Assembly (NCBI GenBank): GCA_016879935.1 | Contig: JAACJQ010000265.1 | Span: forward strand, 1-64,000 | Source: Archangiaceae bacterium | Lineage (GTDB): Bacteria; Myxococcota; Myxococcia; Myxococcales; Myxococcaceae | Direction of reading: 5' to 3' | DNA length: 64,000 nt | Part shown: piece after piece, positions 55,298-63,900 of the stretch | Position numbering within the stretch: the first letter of the stretch is position 1 | Layout of the letters: each line of letters starts with the position of its first letter | The notes under the pieces: generated by a model | Told to the model about the DNA's origin: nothing | The model's input: only the letters and a program-made list of their open reading frames with translations | Database searches by the model: none | Translations under genes and position numbers: made by a program

Positions 55298-55960
55298 TCA
55301 GCGGGTGATGGAGTTCTTCGCGAGTTCGTACCGGCGCTCGACGACCTCCCAGTTCACGTTCGAGAAGAAGGCGTCGACGTACTTCGCTGCCGCCGCGCCG
55401 TAGTCGATCGCGTATGCGTGCTCGTACAGGTCGAGCACCAGCAGCGGGAGCGTGCCCGCGAGCGCCTGCGTGTGGTTGCCGCTCCAGCCGATGAGCAGCT
55501 CTCCCGTCAGCGTGTGAAGCCCCAGCGTCACCCAGCCACTGCCACCCGCGAGCGAGAGGGCGGTGGAGCGAAAGTGCTGCTCCCACGTCGGGGGCAACGC
55601 CTTCGCGAGCGCGCCCGACTGCTTGCCGTCACCGCCGAGGTTGCCGAAGTACCATTCGTGCAACGTCATCGAGTTGTGGAACTGAAGCGCGCGCTCCTTG
55701 AGGCCGCTCCACAGCGGCGAGTCGGGCTTGAGCGACGCGAGCGCGTCTTCCACCTTGAGCAGGTTCTTCACGGCCCCGGCGTAGTTGTTGTCGTGATGCG
55801 AGGTGAGCAATCGCTCCGACAGACCGGAGAGCTTCGAGGCGTCGAAGGGCAGCGGCTTGATGGTGCGGTTCGCCACCGGTGCCGACACGCCGCCATCGAC
55901 GGTGATCGCGCCAAGGAGGGGACTTGCGGCCAGGGTCGACAACACGGCTCGTCGGTTCAT
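55298..55960 (-). CDS. Fe/Mn superoxide dismutase with Tat-type leader
   Basis: A 220-residue SodA/SodB-family enzyme. The N terminus MNRRAVLSTLAASPLLGA carries a twin-arginine motif and a signal-like helix, so it is exported folded, unlike the usual cytoplasmic form. Metal ligands are present: His in LTSHHDNNY, His in LQFHNSMTLHEWYFGNL, Asp and His in LDLYEHAYAIDY. The usual DVWEHAYYLDY Trp is Tyr. Metal identity (Fe or Mn) cannot be told. It lies under the 3' extension of the DMT transporter reading frame. Confidence 0.88.
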   Translation of the reverse strand: MNRRAVLSTLAASPLLGAITVDGGVSAPVANRTIKPLPFDASKLSGLSERLLTSHHDNNYAGAVKNLLKVEDALASLKPDSPLWSGLKERALQFHNSMTLHEWYFGNLGGDGKQSGALAKALPPTWEQHFRSTALSLAGGSGWVTLGLHTLTGELLIGWSGNHTQALAGTLPLLVLDLYEHAYAIDYGAAAAKYVDAFFSNVNWEVVERRYELAKNSITR

Positions 55961-57020
55961 GCCGGCGTTCTGCCACCGTTAAGTGCACGTGGCGGTGGTG
56001 AACGTCTTCGCCGTGCGAGTGCACGTGGTCGATCGCCTCGTGTGAATGCGGGTGCGCGTGCTCTCCGACGACCGGCTCCGCGTGGGCGTGGGTGTGATGG
56101 CCATCGTCGTGGCGGTGCGCGTGGTCGTGCTCCATCGCCGGGTGACGGTGCGAGTGCTCGTGACCCTCCGAGGCGTGCACGATGACTCCCGCGCCGAAGA
56201 GCAGGCCTGCGAGCGCGACGTTCCACGAGAGCCGCGCTGGCTCGAGCAGCAGCCCCAGCCCCGCGCCGATGAAGGGCGCGAGCGAGAAGACCGACGCCGT
56301 GCGCGCCGCCCCGATGCGCCGTTGCGCGAGCAGGTAGATGCGCAGGCTCAGCCCGTAACCAGTCGCTCCCGCTGCCAGCAACGCCGCTGCGCGCCAACCT
56401 GCGGGAGGCGGTTCCTTCCACAACGCCGCGAGCGAGAGCGTCAGCAACGCGCCGAGCCCGCCTTTCGCCGCGACGACCAGCAGCGGGCGAACCTCGGAGA
56501 GCCGACGCGAGGCCGTGTTGTCGATGGCCCAGCCCACCGTCGCGAGCACCACCGCGGCCACGCCTGCACCGCTGAACGTCGCGCTGCCAGCGGCCGTCAA
56601 CGACAACGCGACCCCCCCGAACGTCATCAGCGCGAGCGCGAGGAACACGCGGCGCCCGAGGTGTTCGCGGAATACGAGACCTGCCAGCACGACCGACCAC
56701 ACCGCTTCGAGGTTGAGCAGCAGCCCGCCCGTCACCGGCCCCGTGCGTTGAATCCCCCACGCAAGCGCGGTCGGAGCGACGGCGGCTCCCGCGAGCGCCA
56801 TCAACAGCAGCGCCGGGAGTTCCCGCTTCGTCAGCGGCGCTCCGGCTTCGCGCGCGAGCGGCGCTTGCAGAAACGCCGACAGCGCGGCGCCGAAGTAGAG
56901 CAGGGCGGCCGTCGTGAGCGGCCCGACACCAGCTCCGGCCCACCCAAGCACAGGCACCGTCACGCCGAACGCCGCGGCAGACAGCAGCGCCAGCACGATG
57001 CCCAGGGTGATCGGCTTCAC
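55629..57020 (-). CDS. DMT (EamA) transporter with His-rich tail, reading into sod
   Basis: A 463-codon frame. Residues 1-285 are a ten-helix EamA transporter in two repeats (GPLTTAALLYFGAALSAFL, GPVTGGLLLNLEAVWSVVLAGLVFREHLG and GAARTASVFSLAPFIGAGLG). Residues 290-350 are a His-rich tail (HEHSHRHPAMEHDHAHRHDDGHH and similar) likely to bind zinc, nickel or cobalt. The last ~105 codons lie over the sod gene in another frame and read as Arg-rich nonsense. The transporter probably once ended near the sod start, where another frame has ATGA. A frameshift near the His tail, real or from sequencing, would explain it. Confidence 0.8.
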   Translation of the reverse strand: MKPITLGIVLALLSAAAFGVTVPVLGWAGAGVGPLTTAALLYFGAALSAFLQAPLAREAGAPLTKRELPALLLMALAGAAVAPTALAWGIQRTGPVTGGLLLNLEAVWSVVLAGLVFREHLGRRVFLALALMTFGGVALSLTAAGSATFSGAGVAAVVLATVGWAIDNTASRRLSEVRPLLVVAAKGGLGALLTLSLAALWKEPPPAGWRAAALLAAGATGYGLSLRIYLLAQRRIGAARTASVFSLAPFIGAGLGLLLEPARLSWNVALAGLLFGAGVIVHASEGHEHSHRHPAMEHDHAHRHDDGHHTHAHAEPVVGEHAHPHSHEAIDHVHSHGEDVHHRHVHLTVAERRHEPTSRVVDPGRKSPPWRDHRRWRRVGTGGEPHHQAAALRRLEALRSVGAIAHLASRQQLRRGREEPAQGGRRARVAQARLAAVERPQGARASVPQLDDVARMVLRQPRR

Positions 57021-57073
57021 GCGCCGTCTCTTACTCCATGGCTGACGAGGTGAAGGCGCCTAGGCTCGAGCGC

Positions 57074-57646
57074 ATGGGCCGAATGATCTATTGGATGAAC
57101 GTCTCAATCGACCTTCGCATCGAACGAACGCTCAACGAACAGGGCGCCGGTGACTGGCTGCGAATCACCGATGCGGTGCACCACGACTTCAACCGGCGCG
57201 CGCGCGAGCTGGCCTGCTTCGTTCAGGGGCGCGTGATCTACGAGACGATGGAGGGGTTCTGGCCGGCGGCGGCGAACGACCCCTCACAGTCCGAGGTGAC
57301 GCGCGAGTACGGGAGAATCTGGACGAACACGCCCAAGGTGCTCGTGTCGAACACGCGTCGCGAGGCCAGCCACAACACGCGTGTCGTGGGTGGTTCCGAC
57401 GCCCTCGAACAGCTCGCGGCGCTCCGGCGCGACACCCCGGGAAACATCAGCGTCGGTGGCGCGACGGTCGCGACCCAGCTGCTTCGTCACGGCCTGCTCG
57501 ACGAGCTGTTGCTGTTCGTTCACCCGGTGATTCTCGGAGCCGGCCGGCCCTTGTTCGACGACGGCCTGGCACCCGTTCGGTGCGAGCCGATCGAACACGC
57601 CACGTTCCCCGAGGGGGTCGAGCTGCACCGCTACGCGCTTCGTTGA
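57074..57646 (+). CDS. RibD C-terminal-domain (dihydrofolate-reductase-like) protein
   Basis: A 190-residue protein of the RibD/DHFR-like family (MGRMIYWMNVSID, ELACFVQGRVIYETM, KVLVSNTRREA, NISVGGATVATQLL, DELLLFVHPVILGAGRPLF). The glycine-rich substrate loop SLDGYI is changed to SIDLRI. Such stand-alone genes are NAD(P)H-dependent reductases of unknown substrate. The ATG at 57074 gives the standard N terminus; an earlier ATG at 57038 adds 12 residues. Overlaps the methyltransferase gene by 16 bases, tail to tail. Confidence 0.8.
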   Translation: MGRMIYWMNVSIDLRIERTLNEQGAGDWLRITDAVHHDFNRRARELACFVQGRVIYETMEGFWPAAANDPSQSEVTREYGRIWTNTPKVLVSNTRREASHNTRVVGGSDALEQLAALRRDTPGNISVGGATVATQLLRHGLLDELLLFVHPVILGAGRPLFDDGLAPVRCEPIEHATFPEGVELHRYALR

Positions 57647-58227
57647 CTCCGCCGCGCCACGAAGCGCCGCATCGTGCCCTGCGAACGCCGCCCGTCTTCC
57701 TGAATCACGAAGCCGTTCGCTTCGACGGTCGCCTCGGTGCGGCGGTTGGGGTGACAGCCACCGGCGACGATCGTCCACAGCGGCTGAACGAGATCCTGCA
57801 GCCAGCCGATGAAACCCGACGGGTGCCGAACGTGCTCGAGCATTCGCAGCTGCCCGTCGCCCGTCATCACACGAGCAATCTCGCGCAGACCCACTTCGGG
57901 CTTCGGCACCGAGCAGAACACGAGGCTCGAGACGACGGTGTCGAACGCGCCTTCGCGAAAGGGGAGCGCCTCGGCCGAGGCCCGAACCAGCAGCGCGTCG
58001 GGCGCGCGCTGCTTCGCCACCTTCAACGCGTCGGCATCAGGCTCGAGCGCGACGAGCTGAACCTCGGAGGGGTAGCGGGGCAGGTTGCGGCCGGTGCCAC
58101 AGCCCACCTCGAGCGTTCTGCCGCGTGCGCCGCTCACGAGCCAGGAGCGCCAGCGGGAGAGCCCGGTCCACTCCATGACGGTGCACATCGCGTCGTACAG
58201 CCAGGGGATCTGTTCGACACCTCGCAT
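57631..58227 (-). CDS. Class I SAM-dependent methyltransferase
   Basis: A 198-residue enzyme. Motif I is LEVGCGTGRNL (SAM binding), motif II EPDADALKVA, post-I ASAEALPFREGAFDTVVSSLVFC and a later GQLRMLEHVRHPSGF. The substrate is not evident; the size and LEHVRHP motif resemble small phospholipid or quinone methyltransferases. The ATG at 58227 gives MRGVEQIPWLYDAM; a long upstream extension is Arg-rich. Confidence 0.82.
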   Translation of the reverse strand: MRGVEQIPWLYDAMCTVMEWTGLSRWRSWLVSGARGRTLEVGCGTGRNLPRYPSEVQLVALEPDADALKVAKQRAPDALLVRASAEALPFREGAFDTVVSSLVFCSVPKPEVGLREIARVMTGDGQLRMLEHVRHPSGFIGWLQDLVQPLWTIVAGGCHPNRRTEATVEANGFVIQEDGRRSQGTMRRFVARRSQRSA

Positions 58228-58292
58228 GCGCCCCGGCTTACTCCCGAATCGGCGACGACGCTCCTCAGCCGCCACGCTGCGCGTCGAGCGAA

Positions 58293-60104
58293 CTACGCCG
58301 GGCCGCTCGGGTCTGGCCTGAGCTCGGCCAGTACGGCTGCGAGCGCCGAGGCCCGCACCGGCTTTCGCAGAAACACCGCGCCCACTGACGTCGCCCTCGC
58401 CTCGGTCTGAGGGTCGGTGTCGCCGCTGATCAGCACACGGGTGGTGGTGGGCCGCGACTGCTGTACCCGCTCGAGCAGCTCGAGCCCGGAGTCGCCCTTG
58501 AGCCAGAAGTCCGACACCACGGCATCGACGCGCTCGAGCTCGGTCAGACACTGCACGGCCTCTTCGGCGCTCTGCGCTGCGACGACCTCGTACCCCCAGC
58601 GCTCGAGCAGGGTCGCGACGGCCGTGCGGGCGAGCCCGTCGTCGTCGACCAGCAGCACCAGCGCCCCACGCTCGACCTGCAGGTGGTGCTCCTCGCTCGC
58701 GAGCGGAACCGTCAGAGAGAAGACCGAGCCTCGCCCGACCGTCGAGCGCACCGTCACCTCGACGCCCATCGCGCGGCCCAGCCGCCGCACGATCGCCAGC
58801 CCCAGCCCGAGCCCGGCTTCGCGATTGCGCTCCTGGTTGTGCACCTGGTGCAGCTCGTCGAACACCCGCTCGAGCTGATCGGTGGGAATACCGAGCCCCG
58901 TGTCCCAGACCTGCAGCAGCAACCCGCTGCCTCGTCTCCGCGCCGTCACCAGCACGCGCCCGCGCTCGGTGTACTTGAGTGCGTTCGACACGAGGTTGCG
59001 GAGCACGCGCAGCATCAGGACGGGGTCGGTCTCGACGTTCACCTCGGGCCCGACGAAGCGCAGCGTCAGGCCCTTCTCTTTGGCGCGTGGCGCGGCCTCG
59101 TTCTCGAGAATCGAAAACAGCGACGAGAGGGCGACGGGCTGAAGGTGCGGCGTCACCCCGCCGGTCTCCAGCACCGACACCTCGAGCAGCCCTTCCTGCA
59201 ACGAGACCAGAGACCGGTGCGCGAGCTCGATCGAGCCCACCAGCTTTCGGCTCTCCTCGGGCAGCGGGGTGCCGCGCAGGCTCTCGAGGAACAGGCCCAT
59301 CGCGTGGAGCGGTTGGCGCACGTCGTGGCTGGCCGCGGCGACGAAGCGTGACTTCTCGGCGTTGGCGCGTTCGGCGCTTTCGCGGGCCTGCAGCTCGCGC
59401 TGCTTTTCTTCCTTGAGCTGCGCGAGTAGCCGCTCGTTCTCGAAACGAAGGCTGATGCTGCGCCGGAGCGCCACGTGGTTGCGGTCGGTCGCGGTCGCCA
59501 TGGCGAGGGCGTAGCCGAGCAGCAGCACGAGCACGCCGCGCAGGCCCGCGTCACCCGAGACGAGCAGGTGCAGGATGAGCGGAGAGATCGAGAACACGAT
59601 CGACCCCTTCAGGATGCGGGGCGTCGAGGCTGCGGTCGCTGCTCCCGCCGCGAGCATGCCGCCGATGGCGAGCAACAGCACCGAGGTGACCCAGATCGAC
59701 GTCGAGAAGTCGCAGACCGCGATGAGCGAGCCCCAGAGGATCGCTGGCACGACGTTCAGCGCCGTGTAGCTCGGCAGGGCCATGCGCAGCGCCTCGGGCC
59801 CGTGCGGCGCGCGCGTGTACCAGCGGTTGAAGATCAGCCGGAGCACCGTGAAGAGCGCGATGGCCGCGAGCCAACCGACGAGGCGAACGGTCAGCGCGGG
59901 CAGCTCACGCGCCAGCAGAAACGCGGTCGCCGCGCCCGAGACGAAGGTCGAGATCGCGCGTTGTTTGAGCTCGGCGTACGCGAGCTGCAGACACACGGTG
60001 TCGACGGCCTCCGTGGAGTCGGGCGCGGCAGAGTCGGGGGTGGCCACTGCCGGGCTCAATAGCGCAGCCGCACTGCGACGCAGAGCGACGTTCGACGATC
60101 GCAT
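58293..60104 (-). CDS. Hybrid sensor histidine kinase with C-terminal receiver
   Basis: A 603-residue protein: six membrane helices in residues ~55-205 (no periplasmic domain), a short coil, HisKA with His260 (VAAASHDVRQPLHAM), HATPase (NLVSNALKYTERG, VWDTGLGIP, GLGLGLAIVRRLG), then a receiver domain (~485-600) with a phosphoacceptor Asp in VVSDFWLKGDSG and a Lys in VFLRKP. It is divergent from the LuxR-type regulator across only 32 bases, so the two are probably a phosphorelay pair sharing one promoter region. Confidence 0.88.
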   Translation of the reverse strand: MRSSNVALRRSAAALLSPAVATPDSAAPDSTEAVDTVCLQLAYAELKQRAISTFVSGAATAFLLARELPALTVRLVGWLAAIALFTVLRLIFNRWYTRAPHGPEALRMALPSYTALNVVPAILWGSLIAVCDFSTSIWVTSVLLLAIGGMLAAGAATAASTPRILKGSIVFSISPLILHLLVSGDAGLRGVLVLLLGYALAMATATDRNHVALRRSISLRFENERLLAQLKEEKQRELQARESAERANAEKSRFVAAASHDVRQPLHAMGLFLESLRGTPLPEESRKLVGSIELAHRSLVSLQEGLLEVSVLETGGVTPHLQPVALSSLFSILENEAAPRAKEKGLTLRFVGPEVNVETDPVLMLRVLRNLVSNALKYTERGRVLVTARRRGSGLLLQVWDTGLGIPTDQLERVFDELHQVHNQERNREAGLGLGLAIVRRLGRAMGVEVTVRSTVGRGSVFSLTVPLASEEHHLQVERGALVLLVDDDGLARTAVATLLERWGYEVVAAQSAEEAVQCLTELERVDAVVSDFWLKGDSGLELLERVQQSRPTTTRVLISGDTDPQTEARATSVGAVFLRKPVRASALAAVLAELRPDPSGPA

Positions 60105-60136
60105 GCCGCGACGGGCCAGCGACTAGAGTCGGCTCG

Positions 60137-60754
60137 ATGCGCGTGCTGATCGTCGAGGACCACGAGCTGTTCGCCCGCGCGCTCGAGACCGTCATCGCGA
60201 AGCTCGCCCCTGGCGCGGCAGTGACGCTGGTGGCCTCGGCCGAGCTGGCCGCCGAGGCGCTGAAAGAGCCGTTCGAGTTGGTGCTGCTCGACTTGGGGCT
60301 CCCTGGTCGACGAGGCGTGGCCGCCTTCGACCTGCTGCAGGCCACCGCGACGCGCGCGGCGATCGTGCTGGTGAGCGGCGCCGAGCCGGGCCCCGAGATC
60401 GTCACCATGATTCAGCGGGGCGCGCGGGGCTTCATCCACAAGCGGGCGTCCGTCTCCGAGCTCACCACCACGCTGCGCTTCATCGTCGATGGCGGAACCC
60501 ACGTGCCCCCGGAGCTGCTGGCCATCGAGGCGCCGTCGCAGATCGCCTTCACGCCCCGTCAGACCGAGGTGCTGCGGCTCCTGGCACAGGGCTCGAGCAA
60601 CAAGGAGATCGCCGACGAGCTCGGCTGCGCCGAGGCCACCGTGCGTGTTCACGTCAGCACCATCATGCGACTGCTCGACGTCGAGAACCGAACGCAGGTC
60701 GCCACCTCGGCCGCCGCGCGTCGCATGCTCGATGACGGCTTCCAGTCGGGCTGA
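60137..60754 (+). CDS. LuxR-type response regulator
   Basis: A 205-residue NarL-family regulator. Receiver: MRVLIVEDHELFARAL, Asp52 (LLDLGLPGRRG), Ser80 and Lys102 (FIHKRAS). HTH: FTPRQTEVLRLLAQGSSNKEIADELGCAEATVRVHV. The phosphorylation switch is complete. It is the likely output of the divergent hybrid kinase and lies 147 bases upstream of the large SpvB-type gene, which it might control. Confidence 0.88.
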   Translation: MRVLIVEDHELFARALETVIAKLAPGAAVTLVASAELAAEALKEPFELVLLDLGLPGRRGVAAFDLLQATATRAAIVLVSGAEPGPEIVTMIQRGARGFIHKRASVSELTTTLRFIVDGGTHVPPELLAIEAPSQIAFTPRQTEVLRLLAQGSSNKEIADELGCAEATVRVHVSTIMRLLDVENRTQVATSAAARRMLDDGFQSG

Positions 60755-60901
60755 AACCAGCGCCTAAACGAAACGCGTACGCGCTCACCCGAATTCTCTC
60801 GGGCCTGACGATGGGCGATGGTGATTCGTCCGGAGTTGGTGAATCGGTCTGAGTTCAGCGCCGTGTGACTCCTGGTCTCGGCATCGAAGGGGGCAGTGCT
60901 C

Positions 60902-63900
60902 ATGAACGGGTTGAGTCGTCTGCGCGTCGCGGTGTTCCTGGTGTCTGCGTTGGTCTCGACCCATGCGCTGGCGCAAGCCAACGCCGGCGTGTCTGACGAG
61001 CGGGTGTCGTTGCCGCAGGCGCCGGGCTCGGTCTCGGGGGTGGGTGAGAACGCGTCGGTCGAAGGCAACCACGGCGGCTTCCAATTCTCGGTGCCCATCG
61101 AAGTGCCGCGAGGGTTCAGCGGGCTGACGCCCGACGTCTCGCTCTCGTATTCGTCGACGGGCGGCGCGTCGATCGGCGGGTTGGGCTGGGCGATGCCGAG
61201 CCACTCCATCGAGCGCATGACGGTGCGCGGGCTGCCGAAATACGACACGACCGATCACTTCGCGGTCGATGGCGCCTCCGAGCTCGTTCAGGTCTCGTCT
61301 TCGGCGGCGGGCGTCGTCTTTCGCGCGCGCTTCGAGAGCGCGTTCGTTCGGTACACCTGGCTGAACGCCGGAGCGGGTGCGGCCGGCTTCTGGAAGGCCG
61401 AGTTCCCCGATGGGCGCGTGGGCTACTTCGGCGCCGACAAGCAGGGCACGGCGGTTCCGACGGCCGAGGTCACCCCGACGGCGACGCAGGTCTTCCGCTG
61501 GCACCTCGTGCTGATGGAGGACGTCTACGGCCACCAGATGAAGCTCACGTGGACGAAGGGCTCGAGCGGCTACCCGCTGCTCGAGCGCATCGACTACGCG
61601 TACGAAGGCACGGCGGCGCGGCACTCGGTGCGCTTCACCTACGAGCCTCGCAGCGACGTGTTGAGCGACGCGCAGCCCGGCTTCGAGCTGAAGCTGACCC
61701 AGCGGCTGCGCGAGGTGCTGATCTTCTCGGGCGCGACGGCTCCCGAGCAGGTGCGGCGCTACCTGCTCGAGTACGAGACCGACGCGATCTCGGGCTTCTC
61801 GACGCGGCTGCGCTCGGTCACGCGCTTCGGCCGCGGCAACGGCGCGTACCCGGTGAAGCACTCGTTCGCGTACACGAAGACGCTCGGCAGCGTCTGCGAC
61901 GCCACGTGCGACAAGCCCATCGTCGTCGACATGGGCTCGGTGCCGGGCGTCGACTTCGCCAACGGCCGCGCCTCGCTGGTCGACATCAACGGTGACGCGA
62001 TTCCAGACGTGGTCGTCTCTGACACGCTCGATCAGGGCAAACACCAGTTCATCTACGGCAAGCTCGACAGCGAGGGGCGGGCCAGCTTCGCGAGCGCTCC
62101 TGTCACCAGCGCGTTCACCGCCGCGGGCAGCCTGTTCGCGCTGGGCAACCCGCGCGTGCAGCTCATGGACGTCAACGGTGACGGCTTCGTCGACGTCCCG
62201 CAGGCCAGACACCCGGCGGTCGCGAGCAACGACGGCTCGGGCGACTGGGTCGCAGCGTCGTTCTGCACGGGCGGGCCGATCGCGCTGCCGTCGGGCTTCA
62301 ACCCCGAAGACGATACCGACACCGCCCAGCAAGACCCGAAGTACGTGCGCTTCTTCGACTACGACAACGACAAGCGCATCGACTGGCTGCGCACGCCGCC
62401 CGGTGGCACCCAGACCGAGGTGATGGTGAACACCATGACGGGCTTCAACCCCGTCACGGTCGACACCATCGGCGCGGTCTTCGACGTCGACGATCTGCAG
62501 CTCGCCGACATGAACGGTGACGGCCTCCAGGACCCGGTTCGGCTCTCGGGGCGTGGCACGGCGACGCTGTCGGTCGCGTACAAGTTGAACCTGGGCTTCG
62601 GGCGCTGGAGCCCCGCCTGGCGCACCATCTCGGTCAGCGCGCTCACCGGCTCGCAGACGACGGCCGCCGAGCTCGAAGACCTCAACGGCGACGGGCTCAC
62701 CGACATCGTGATGGTGGCGGGCTCCGAGGTGACACTGCTCCTGAACCGCAACGGCGACACGTTCTCGGCCCCGCTCACGATCACCACGGCGAGCCTCGGC
62801 AGCGGCGTGATTCCCAGCCGCGTGGGCACCACCACCGTCACCTACGCCGACATGAACGGCAACGGCTCGGCCGACATCGTCTGGTTCCAGGCGAACGGCT
62901 CGGCGCAGTACCTCGAGCTGTTTCCCGTTCGGCCGAACCTCATCAGCCGCATCGAGAACGGCCTCGGCTCCGTGCAGCTCATCAGCTACGGCACCTCGAT
63001 CGCCGAGCAGGCCCGCGACGTGGCCGCGAACCGGCCCTGGCGCACGCGCGTTCCGAACGCGTCGATTCTGGTGACGAAGCTCGACTCCTTCGTGACGCTC
63101 ACCGGCACCGACTCGGGCGGCCTGCACGAGCGCCTCGTCTTTCGCTACCACGACGGGTTCTACGACGGCTTCGAGAAGCAGTTCCGCGGGTACGAGACGG
63201 TCGAGCGCGAGCTGCTCGGCGCGATGAACGACGTGCAGGAGCCGGGCGTCGTCACCGAGCTCTTCGACGTGGGCCGCACCGACCCGGCGCTCGCAGGTCT
63301 GCTCAAGCAACGCAGCACCGCGGCCCTCGCGGGCACCAGCCTCGTGCCCGTGCGCGAAGAACGAATGCTGTACCAGCTGTGTCCCGTCGCTGACGTCGGC
63401 GCCGCGACCGTGAAGTGGCCGTGTCAGCGTGCGACCACCACCGTGCTGCTCGAGCGCACGCCGGCCGAGGCCGTCACGCTCCGCTCCGAGCAGGAGTACG
63501 ACGGCTACGGCAACGTCACCCGCTCGTCGAACCTGGGCGTCGTGAACCTGGGTACGCCCGAGATGCCTCGGAGCTGCGCGGCGTGCACCACGTCGGGCGC
63601 GTTCGGGAAGGCGTGCGGCGACATGTGCCTCGGCGACGAGGCGTACAGCGAGACCACGTTCATCGCGCCGGGCCCGGACACCGGCGGCCGGTGGATGCTG
63701 GGGCGCAGCTCACGCACGCGCAGCGGCGCGCAGCCCACCAGCCTCAACGTCGAGTCGCAGACGTTCTACGACGGGCCGGCCTTCGTCGGTCTCGCGGCAG
63801 GCCAGCTCACCCTCGGCAGCGTCACCCGCGTCGCGCAGCGCTTCGGCATGGGCGCCACTGACTTCATCGACGTGCAGCGCGTGCGGCGCGACACCAACGG

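Noticed and set aside
60785..63310. An 841-codon minus-strand open frame opposite the SpvB-like gene
   Set aside because: Composition is Arg/Val/His-rich with no recognisable motif; the plus-strand frame is a clear SpvB/FG-GAP protein.
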